This document shows positions 57,873 through 64,000 of a stretch of DNA of 64,000 bases, piece after piece. How positions within the stretch are numbered: the first letter of the stretch is position 1; the number at the start of each line of letters is the position of its first letter. Source of the stretch: Cereibacter sphaeroides (lineage in GTDB: Bacteria > Pseudomonadota > Alphaproteobacteria > Rhodobacterales > Rhodobacteraceae); contig QFQS01000001.1 of NCBI GenBank assembly GCA_003243455.1, positions 1,302,001 to 1,366,000 on the forward strand, read 5' to 3'. The position numbers and the translations under genes were made by a program. The notes below the pieces were generated by a model that was given only the letters and a program-made list of their open reading frames with translations, was not told the origin of the DNA and did not search any database.

Positions 57873-59288
57873 CTACCCGCGCAGGACGGCGCCGGGGTTC
57901 ATGATCCCGTCTGGGTCCAGCGCCGCCTTGATAGCCCGCATCGCGGCCAGCTTGGCCGGATCGCCGTAATGTTCCAGCTCGCCCACCTTCAGCCGCCCGA
58001 TGCCATGCTCGGCACTGAATGACCCGCCCATCTGGTCCACCAGATCATGCACGCGGGCCTTGATCGCCTCGCGACTGTTGTCGTGGTCGGCCCGGTTCCC
58101 GCCCTTTGGCGGAAAGACGTTGTAATGCAGGTTGCCGTCGCCCAGATGGCCGAAGCAGTTGATCCTGAACGCACCAAGCTTCTCAAGCGCCGGTCCTGCC
58201 AACCCAATGAACTCGGGGATCGCACCCAGTGGCAGCGAGATGTCGTGGCTGGAAATCGACCCGATCAGCCGGTTTGCCTCGGGGATCATCTCGCGGATGC
58301 GCCAGAAATCCTGCCGCTGCCCTTCCGAGGCTGCGATGACGCCATCGCTGACCAGACCCTCCTCCAACCCTGCGGCAAAGAGCGTCTCCAGCACCGTGCT
58401 TGGATCAAGCCCCTCGGGCAGGCCGACCTCGATAAGCACTGACCAGTCCGGCGGTTCGGCAAAAGGCAGGCGCACATCCGGCAGGGTTTCGGCCAGAAAC
58501 CGCAGACCCACACCGCTGATCATCTCGAACGCCGATACCAGCCCACCGATCTGCGACTGCGCCCGCGCCAGCAGCGCCAGCGCCGCCTCGGGGCTTTCCA
58601 CCACCAGCAAGGCCGTCCCGTGAGAGGCTGGCTGTGGCGCCAGCTTCAGGCTTGCCGCAGTGATCACGCCCAGCGTGCCCTCCGCCCCGATCAAAAGCCC
58701 ACGCAGATCATAGCCGGTGTTGTCCTTGCGCAACCGCTTCAGCCCGTGCAGCACCGACCCGTCCGGCAGCACCGCCTCGACCCCAAGGCACAGGTCGCGC
58801 GCATTGCCGTAGCGCAGAACGTTCACCCCACCTGCATTCGACGACAGGTTTCCCCCGATCTGTGCTGACCCTTCCGAGGCGAGCGACAACGGAAACAATC
58901 GATCCGCCGCGCGCGCCTGGGCCTGCACATCGGCAAGGATCATCCCCGCTTCGGCGATCAGCACGTTCTCTTGCGGATAGACCCCGCGCAGCGCCGCCAT
59001 CCGCTCCATCGACAGCACTACCGGCAAAGGTCCCGCCGGCATGATCTGCCCGCCAACCAGCCCCGTCCCGCCGCCCCAGGGCACAACCCCGACCTTTGCT
59101 ATAGCGCAGGCGCACACGATGGTCGCGACCTCTTCCGTCGAGCGCGGCCTCGCAACCACCCCCGCATGTCCCTGCCACAGTGCCCGCCGCTCGGTCAGGT
59201 AGCGCGGCTCGGGTGGCGTCAGCACGCCATCAGGCAACTGCCGGGCAAGTCCGGCTACGAAATCGGTATCGGCGGAATTGAGGCTCAT
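57873..59288 (-). CDS. FAD-linked D-2-hydroxyacid (D-lactate/2-hydroxyglutarate-type) dehydrogenase
   Basis: 471 residues of the GlcD/LDH-D group. FAD-binding PCMH domain: V-A-R-P-R-S-T-E-E-V, P-W-G-G-G-T-G-L-V-G-G, S-L-A-S-E-G-S-A-Q-I-G-G-N-L-S-S-N-A-G-G and Y-G-N-A-R-D-L-C-L-G-V-E. C-terminal catalytic block: C-F-G-H-L-G-D-G-N-L-H-Y-N and F-S-A-E-H-G-I-G. It oxidises a D-2-hydroxyacid to the 2-oxoacid; the exact substrate is not deducible. Monocistronic by position, with terminators behind it. Confidence 0.92.
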   Translation of the reverse strand: MSLNSADTDFVAGLARQLPDGVLTPPEPRYLTERRALWQGHAGVVARPRSTEEVATIVCACAIAKVGVVPWGGGTGLVGGQIMPAGPLPVVLSMERMAALRGVYPQENVLIAEAGMILADVQAQARAADRLFPLSLASEGSAQIGGNLSSNAGGVNVLRYGNARDLCLGVEAVLPDGSVLHGLKRLRKDNTGYDLRGLLIGAEGTLGVITAASLKLAPQPASHGTALLVVESPEAALALLARAQSQIGGLVSAFEMISGVGLRFLAETLPDVRLPFAEPPDWSVLIEVGLPEGLDPSTVLETLFAAGLEEGLVSDGVIAASEGQRQDFWRIREMIPEANRLIGSISSHDISLPLGAIPEFIGLAGPALEKLGAFRINCFGHLGDGNLHYNVFPPKGGNRADHDNSREAIKARVHDLVDQMGGSFSAEHGIGRLKVGELEHYGDPAKLAAMRAIKAALDPDGIMNPGAVLRG

Positions 59289-59324
59289 GCCCCTTGCTTA
59301 GCGGGGAAGTGCCTGCGCGGACAA

Positions 59325-60137
59325 TCAGTATTCGGGCAACAGCACCATGATCGTCGGCTGCGACGGCAGATCGTTCAGCGAGATTTCCATGCTACTGATC
59401 TCTGGCCGCACGACCTCGAACTCGCCGTTCATATCCTCCAGGAACTGGTTCAGCGAACTGCCAGAGAACCAGTGCATCGGAATGATGACCGAAGATCGCA
59501 GGCGTTTCACCACCTCGGCCATCGCATCGGTCCGCATCGTATAGCCGCCATCGACCGGCACCATCACCACGTCCAGCCGCCCGATCATCGCATATTGCTC
59601 GGGGCTAGGGATCTGGTGCAGGTGGCCGAGATGGCCGATGCACAGACCCGCCACCTCGAAGATGAAGATCGAATTGGCATTGGCGCGAATGCCGCTGCCC
59701 ATGCCGCGCGCATCAGTCGTCACGTTGCGCACCAGCATCTCCCCAAGGTCCAGGTTATAGTCGGCAGGGCCGTCGCCCTCGCCCCAGCCCTGCAACACAT
59801 GCGGGATACGCTCGTCTGGAACGCCGGTCCAATGGCTGGAATGGGCATTGTTCATGGTGACGACATCGGGCAGCACCTCATGCGCGCCCAAGTAGCCGGT
59901 GTAATCCGTCGCAGCGACCAGCCCGCCCGGCGTCTCCAACAGAAAGGTCGCGTGATCGACATAGCTCAGCCGCACCCGCCCCTCGCTCAAGGGATCGCCA
60001 AAGGCCGCCGGGATGACGCGCGCGCCCTCGATGTCATTGGCAAGGGCGATGCAATGCGAGGGGATGCGCTCTTGCCCCTGCGCCCAGGCAGAGGGGGCGA
60101 TCATCAGGCAAAGCAGGACAATCGGCAATCTCGGCAT
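59325..60137 (-). CDS. Exported MBL-fold metallohydrolase-like protein
   Basis: 270 residues with a signal peptide (P-I-V-L-L-C-L-M-I-A-P-S-A-W-A-Q). Resembles the UlaG-like/Lactamase_B_2 group: Y-V-D-H-A-T-F-L-L-E-T, M-N-N-A-H-S-S-H-W-T-G (the H-x-H-x-D/H region here reads H-S-S-H), C-I-G-H-L-G-H-L-H-Q, V-P-V-D-G-G-Y-T-M and P-M-H-W-F. The metal-binding motif is altered, so activity is uncertain. Divergence of function is possible. Confidence 0.8.
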   Translation of the reverse strand: MPRLPIVLLCLMIAPSAWAQGQERIPSHCIALANDIEGARVIPAAFGDPLSEGRVRLSYVDHATFLLETPGGLVAATDYTGYLGAHEVLPDVVTMNNAHSSHWTGVPDERIPHVLQGWGEGDGPADYNLDLGEMLVRNVTTDARGMGSGIRANANSIFIFEVAGLCIGHLGHLHQIPSPEQYAMIGRLDVVMVPVDGGYTMRTDAMAEVVKRLRSSVIIPMHWFSGSSLNQFLEDMNGEFEVVRPEISSMEISLNDLPSQPTIMVLLPEY

Positions 60138-60220
60138 GCAGCACCCTCCGCTTTCCCGCCAAGATTAGCGCGCCCTGCCCTTGCGTCATCCCGTCCTGGC
60201 ATCACGGAATCGTGCGTCAG

Positions 60221-60268
60221 GCTTCTTCTTGGCTTAAATACCCCGGGGGTGCGGGGGCTGGCCCCCGC
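60221..60268 (-). repeat. 3'-end repeat, copy 4: hairpin plus ACCCCCGGGG-TATTTAAG motif
   Basis: In the minus sense, GCGGGGGC/GCCCCCGC (60251-60268) is followed by ACCCCCGGGGTATTTAAGCC and AAGAAGAAG. It starts 36 bp after the GNAT gene stop on the same strand. Same plan as copies 1-3. Confidence 0.75.
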
Positions 60269-60303
60269 TTCCGCGCTATCCGCCCAAACAAACGGCAAAA
60301 AGC

Positions 60304-60888
60304 TCAGCCGACGTCCGTGCGTCCGCGCCGGTCGCTCCGCAGGTTCGCGTAAAGCACATGGTTGCGCCAACGCCCCGAGATCTGCAGATAGCTCTGCGCC
60401 ACGCCTTCGTACTTGAACCCGCACTTCTCCAGCACTCCGCGAGAGGCCGCGTTTTCCGGCAGGCAGGCCGCCTCGATCCGGCTCAGATCCAGCACGGTGA
60501 AGGCGTGATGCACCACCGCAAGGATCGCCTCCCGCATATAGCCCTGCCTGGCATGCGGCCGCCCTATCCAGTAGCCGAGCGTCCCCGACTGGCTGGGGCC
60601 GCGCCGGATATTGTCCAGCGTGATCGCCCCCAGCAGCGCATCATCCCCCCGGCGGATGAGTAACAGCGGCAGCGCAGTTCCCTGCCCCGTCGCTCGCGAC
60701 GCCCAGTAGACGCGGTTGGTGAATGCCTTGCGCGACAGATGGTCACCCGACCAGACCGGCTCCCAGGGCGACAGAAAGGCGACGCTCTGCTCGCGCAATC
60801 CGGCCCATTGGCGGAAATCGCCATTGGTCGGCAACCGCAAGGTCATCCTTTCGGTCTCGATCCTGACCCGACGACCACCCAGCAGCAT
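60304..60888 (-). CDS. GNAT N-acetyltransferase, RimJ/RimL-like
   Basis: 194 residues. RimJ-type sequence: I-E-T-E-R-M-T-L-R-L-P, L-L-G-A-I-T-L-D-N-I, G-Y-W-I-G-R-P-H-A-R-Q-G-Y-M-R-E-A (acetyl-CoA loop), L-P-E-N-A-A-S-R-G-V-L-E-K-C-G-F. Likely a protein N-terminal acetyltransferase, perhaps for a ribosomal protein. The start overlaps the M16 stop (TGATG), so it is the last gene of the surf1-thrC-M16-GNAT operon. Confidence 0.9.
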   Translation of the reverse strand: MLLGGRRVRIETERMTLRLPTNGDFRQWAGLREQSVAFLSPWEPVWSGDHLSRKAFTNRVYWASRATGQGTALPLLLIRRGDDALLGAITLDNIRRGPSQSGTLGYWIGRPHARQGYMREAILAVVHHAFTVLDLSRIEAACLPENAASRGVLEKCGFKYEGVAQSYLQISGRWRNHVLYANLRSDRRGRTDVG

Positions 60889-62147
60889 CAGGCGGCAAGC
60901 CCCTCGCGGATCGCCTCCAGCCCGGGCGCGGCACCGACGGGGCCATACAGTGCCAGCGCCGACTTCGACCGGATCAGCGACCCGGCATAGTGGCGCACAT
61001 CGCGCAATTGGACCGCGTCGATCTTCTCGACCGCCTCGTCCACATCCGGCACCCGACCCCAGATCGCCAGCAGCCTTGCCGACCGCTCGGCCCGGCTGGA
61101 CGGGCTTTCCAGCCCCATCAGCAGGCCCGCCTTAAGTTGCGCCCGCGCCCGGTTCACTTCTGCCTCGGTCATATCCTCGGCGGACCGCTTCAGCTCCTCC
61201 AACGTCAGGCTGGTCAGCTCGCCGATCTCGGATTCCGAGGTTCCCGCATAAAGGGTGATCTGCCCGGTGTCCTCATAGGCCGCCGACTGGGCGAAGATCG
61301 AATAGCAAAGGCCGCGCTCTTCCCGAATCTTCTGGAACAGGCGGGACGACATGCCGCCCCCCAGAGCGGTCGCATAGACCTGCGCGGTATAGACATCCGG
61401 CGCGCGGTATCCCGGTGCTTCGAAGGCCAGCGCGAAATGGACCTGCTCCAGATCCTTGACCTCGCGCCGCTCGCCGCCGCTGAAGGCCGCAGGCTGGATC
61501 ACCGCACCACCCACAGCTCGCAAACCGCCAAAGATCGCCTGTGCCTGCGCCACGATCGCATCGTGATCGATCCCACCGGCCGCCGAGAGGATCATCTGGT
61601 CCGGCCCGTAGTGCTCGGACACAAAGCGCGTCAGGTCATCGCGCGAGAAAGACGACACCCGCTCTGACGGCCCAAGGATCGTCCGCCCGAACGCCTGGTT
61701 CGGATAGCTCGCCTCCTGCAGCCAGTCGAAGATCACATCGTCCGGCGTATCCAGCGCCTGCCCGATCTCCTGCAGGATCACGTTGCGCTCGACCTCGATC
61801 TCGCGCGTGTCAAAAACGGGATTCAGCACGATATCCGCGATCACATCCAGCGCCAGCGGTACGTCGCCCTGCAAGACGCGGGCGTAATAGGCCGTCATCT
61901 CGCGGCTGGTATAGGCGTTGATATAGCCGCCCACATCCTCGACCGCCTCGGCGATCTGCAGCGCGGTGCGGCTGGTCGTGCCCTTGAACGCCATATGCTC
62001 AAGGAAATGCGCGATGCCGTTCTGCTCGGGCCGCTCATGGCGCCCGCCGGCGGTCACCCAGATCCCGACCGAGGCGGATTTCAGCCCCGGCATATGCTCG
62101 GTCACGATACGCAGGCCGTTCGGCAGCGTGGTCAGGCGAAGGGTCAA
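60888..62147 (-). CDS. M16 family zinc peptidase (mitochondrial-processing-peptidase-like)
   Basis: 419 residues. Inverted zinc motif H-F-L-E-H-M-A-F-K-G with the third ligand ~75 residues on (E-R-N-V-I-L-Q-E-I), then G-G-G-M-S-S-R-L-F-Q-K-I-R-E-E-R-G-L-C-Y in the C-terminal half. Close to the bacterial homologues of mitochondrial processing peptidase beta. Substrates are unknown. Start overlaps the thrC stop by 4 bp. Confidence 0.94.
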   Translation of the reverse strand: MTLRLTTLPNGLRIVTEHMPGLKSASVGIWVTAGGRHERPEQNGIAHFLEHMAFKGTTSRTALQIAEAVEDVGGYINAYTSREMTAYYARVLQGDVPLALDVIADIVLNPVFDTREIEVERNVILQEIGQALDTPDDVIFDWLQEASYPNQAFGRTILGPSERVSSFSRDDLTRFVSEHYGPDQMILSAAGGIDHDAIVAQAQAIFGGLRAVGGAVIQPAAFSGGERREVKDLEQVHFALAFEAPGYRAPDVYTAQVYATALGGGMSSRLFQKIREERGLCYSIFAQSAAYEDTGQITLYAGTSESEIGELTSLTLEELKRSAEDMTEAEVNRARAQLKAGLLMGLESPSSRAERSARLLAIWGRVPDVDEAVEKIDAVQLRDVRHYAGSLIRSKSALALYGPVGAAPGLEAIREGLAA

Positions 62148-63529
62148 CGACCGGTCCTTTCGCGGATAAGGGCCTCCAGGGCCGCAAGATCGTTCGGCAC
62201 GCGCGTCACCCGCTCGGGCCGCGAGAAGAAATCGCCCATACGCGCAGGCAGCGCCGGACGCAAGCCGATGGCAGCCTCGACCGCATCGGGGAACTTGGCC
62301 GGATGCGCGGTGGCCAGCGTGATCATCGGCGTCGCACCCAGATGTTCCTCGGCCACCTTCACGCCAACGGCGGTATGCGGGCAGATCACCTCGCCCGTCG
62401 TCTCATAGACGCGCCGGATCGTCGCCGTCGTCTCTTCCTCGGAACAGCGGCCCGAGGCGAACTGACCGCGCAGACTGGCCATCGCATTTTCCGAGATGCG
62501 GAAGCCACCCGATTTCATCTCGGTCATCAGCGCCGAAATGGCCGATCCGTCGCGGCCATAAGCATCGAACAACGCACGTTCGAAATTCGACGACACCTGA
62601 ATATCCATCGACGGGCTCATCGAGGGCTTGACCCCGTTCGTCGCATAGTCGCCCGACCGCATCGCGCGATCCAGAATGTCGTTCTGGTTCGTCGCGATCA
62701 CCAGCCGCTCGACCGGCAAACCCATCCTGCGCGCGATATAGCCCGCGAAGATGTCGCCGAAATTCCCCGTCGGCACGGTAAAGCTGACGGGCCGCCCCGG
62801 CGCACCCAGGGACACGGCAGAGGTGAAATAATATACCACCTGCGCCAGCACCCGCGACCAGTTGATGCTGTTCACACCCGCCAGCCCCACTGCATCGCGG
62901 AAGGCGAAATCGTTGAACATGTCCTTCAGCCGCGCCTGGCAATCGTCGAAATCGCCGTCCATCGCCAGCGCATGAACGTTGCCCTCAACCGGCGTCGTCA
63001 TCTGGCGGCGCTGCACCTCGGACACCCGGCCATGCGGGTACAGGATGAACACATCGACGTTCGACAGCCCGCGGAACGCCTCGATCGCCGCCGAACCGGT
63101 ATCGCCGCTCGTCGCACCCACGATGGTGATCCGCTGCCCCGACCGCGACAGCGCCGCCTGGAACAACTGCCCGATCAGCTGCATGGCGAAGTCCTTGAAG
63201 GCCAGCGTCGGCCCGTGGAACAGCTCAAGCAGGAAATGGTTCGATCCCAGCTGCACCAGCGGCGCACGCGCCGCATGGGCGAAACCGGCATAGGCCCTGG
63301 CGATCAGAGCGCGGAACTCGGCCTCGGTGAAGGTCTGGCCAAGGAAGGGCCACATCACGCGAAAGGCGACCTCCTCATAGGGCAGCCCCGCCAGGCCCGC
63401 GATCTGCTCGGCGCCAAGTGTCGGAACCGCCTCGGGCACATAAAGGCCGCCGTCGCGCGCAAGCCCCGTCATCATCGCTTCTTCAAAGCGCAGGACCGGA
63501 GCCGTGCCACGGGTCGAGATATAGTGCAT
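62144..63529 (-). CDS. thrC: Threonine synthase
   Basis: 461 residues. It starts M-H-Y-I-S-T-R-G, has the PLP lysine in L-A-F-K-D-F-A-M-Q, the phosphate loop V-G-A-T-S-G-D-T-G-S-A, and the T-G-N-F-G-D-I-F-A-G-Y block. Long-form (fungal/proteobacterial) threonine synthase converting O-phosphohomoserine to threonine. With LysC it belongs to the aspartate family; surf1 lies 12 bp upstream, the usual Rhodobacteraceae arrangement. Confidence 0.97.
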   Translation of the reverse strand: MHYISTRGTAPVLRFEEAMMTGLARDGGLYVPEAVPTLGAEQIAGLAGLPYEEVAFRVMWPFLGQTFTEAEFRALIARAYAGFAHAARAPLVQLGSNHFLLELFHGPTLAFKDFAMQLIGQLFQAALSRSGQRITIVGATSGDTGSAAIEAFRGLSNVDVFILYPHGRVSEVQRRQMTTPVEGNVHALAMDGDFDDCQARLKDMFNDFAFRDAVGLAGVNSINWSRVLAQVVYYFTSAVSLGAPGRPVSFTVPTGNFGDIFAGYIARRMGLPVERLVIATNQNDILDRAMRSGDYATNGVKPSMSPSMDIQVSSNFERALFDAYGRDGSAISALMTEMKSGGFRISENAMASLRGQFASGRCSEEETTATIRRVYETTGEVICPHTAVGVKVAEEHLGATPMITLATAHPAKFPDAVEAAIGLRPALPARMGDFFSRPERVTRVPNDLAALEALIRERTGR

Positions 63530-63541
63530 CGCCGCCTCGTA

Positions 63542-64000
63542 TCAGATCGTCCGACGCCTGATACGCCGGAGAAGCAGAACTGTCATCCCCAGCCAGACAA
63601 CGGCAAGGGAGAACCATGTAATCGCGTATTGCCGGTGATTGTTCGGAATGCTCGACGTGTCAACGGGTAGCGGCGTGATGCCATCGCCCGTATCCACCCG
63701 CGCCACAACCAGAACCGGCTCGGCCCCCAACGCCGATGCCATCGCCGGCACGTCGCGGGCAAACCAGATGTTACGGGACGTATCCGGCGCGGGGGTGTAG
63801 CTGTCCGCCTCATCTGGCCAGTGGAGCGCGCCCACGACATCGGCCACGACGACGTTGCGCGGCGTGTCGCGCAGCGCCTCGGGAATGAAGCCACGATCGA
63901 CCATGATGATGCGCCCGTCCTCAAGCTGGAAAGCCGCGATCACGCGATAGCCGGGACCGATATCCTTCGCGCTCGTCAGCACATCCAGTTCCGGGCCAAG
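63542..64000 (-). CDS. SURF1 family cytochrome oxidase assembly protein (5' end cut by window)
   Basis: The frame is open to the window edge, so only the C-terminal ~150 residues are present. Seen: L-G-P-E-L-D-V-L-T-S-A at the edge, G-Y-R-V-I-A-A-F-Q-L, V-D-R-G-F-I-P-E, N-N-H-R-Q-Y-A-I-T-W-F and a final membrane helix W-F-S-L-A-V-V-W-L-G-M-T-V-L-L-L. The R-G-F-(I/V)-P and N-N-H-x-x-Y-A-x-T-W blocks are SURF1 hallmarks. It assists haem a insertion into cytochrome c oxidase; cta genes are expected beyond the edge. Confidence 0.93.
   Translation of the reverse strand, partial: LGPELDVLTSAKDIGPGYRVIAAFQLEDGRIIMVDRGFIPEALRDTPRNVVVADVVGALHWPDEADSYTPAPDTSRNIWFARDVPAMASALGAEPVLVVARVDTGDGITPLPVDTSSIPNNHRQYAITWFSLAVVWLGMTVLLLRRIRRRTI

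Overview
The window is a 64 kb piece of a GC-rich alphaproteobacterial chromosome, most likely Rhodobacteraceae/Paracoccaceae. The evidence is gene content and order: lysC next to ptsP (EI-Ntr), glyQ/glyS in one operon, pntA-pntB, ftsY-yciB, a VPLPA-CTERM protein, a SAM-II riboswitch before metZ, and surf1-thrC-M16 peptidase-rimJ-like at the right edge. I see no rRNA, tRNA, CRISPR array, intact insertion sequence or prophage. Both edges cut genes: a flavin reductase/LysR-domain fusion at the left and a SURF1 protein at the right.

Layout. 1-3.4 kb: a catabolic cluster (flavin reductase fused to a LysR effector-binding domain, RidA, DUF1028, LysR regulator). 3.4-4.7 kb: a foreign-looking gene flanked by the LysR 3' end and a diverged second copy of that 3' end. 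4.6-14 kb: SleB-type hydrolase, then a divergent locus with a FAD amine/amino-acid oxidase and an ArgE-like deacetylase on one side and a complete Dpp/Opp-type ABC importer on the other. 14-19.4 kb: DUF3422, a secreted SMP-30-like protein, and proton-translocating transhydrogenase. 19.8-24.6 kb: glyQ-DUF6446-gltS-glyS. 24.8-31.7 kb: SPOR/peptidoglycan-binding/protease-like protein, TrkH, FolE2, a Pro/Gly-rich secreted protein, and metZ behind a SAM-II riboswitch and terminator. 31.9-39.1 kb: alpha/beta hydrolase, GST, AcvB/VirJ-like hydrolase, a HEPN-like orphan, yciB, ftsY, alkB. 39.3-47 kb: bestrophin, purD, xseA, ptsP, lysC. 47-55.5 kb: two EcsC paralogues, GNAT, flavin reductase, alcohol dehydrogenase, aldo/keto reductase, DUF1254, VPLPA-CTERM protein, and a decayed SGNH hydrolase. 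55.7-64 kb: mtnP-DUF2927-apt purine/methionine salvage, D-lactate/2-hydroxyacid dehydrogenase-like protein, MBL hydrolase, then the surf1-thrC-M16-GNAT operon.

Most genes are ordinary core metabolism. The accessory signal lies in single AT-richer genes dropped between core genes (3.5-4.5, 29.4-30.3, 35.1-35.7 and 47.9-48.7 kb) and in non-coding DNA. Two families of structured repeats sit directly after gene stop codons: (i) a hairpin followed by ACCCCCGnGG-TATTTGAG in four copies, always in the sense of the preceding gene, and (ii) a 155-210 bp two-hairpin element in two copies after glyS and after an aldo/keto reductase gene. The strongest candidates for something undescribed are the two-hairpin 3' element, the flavin reductase/LysR-domain fusion with its sister regulator, the LysR-3'-end-flanked foreign gene, and the HEPN-like orphan.
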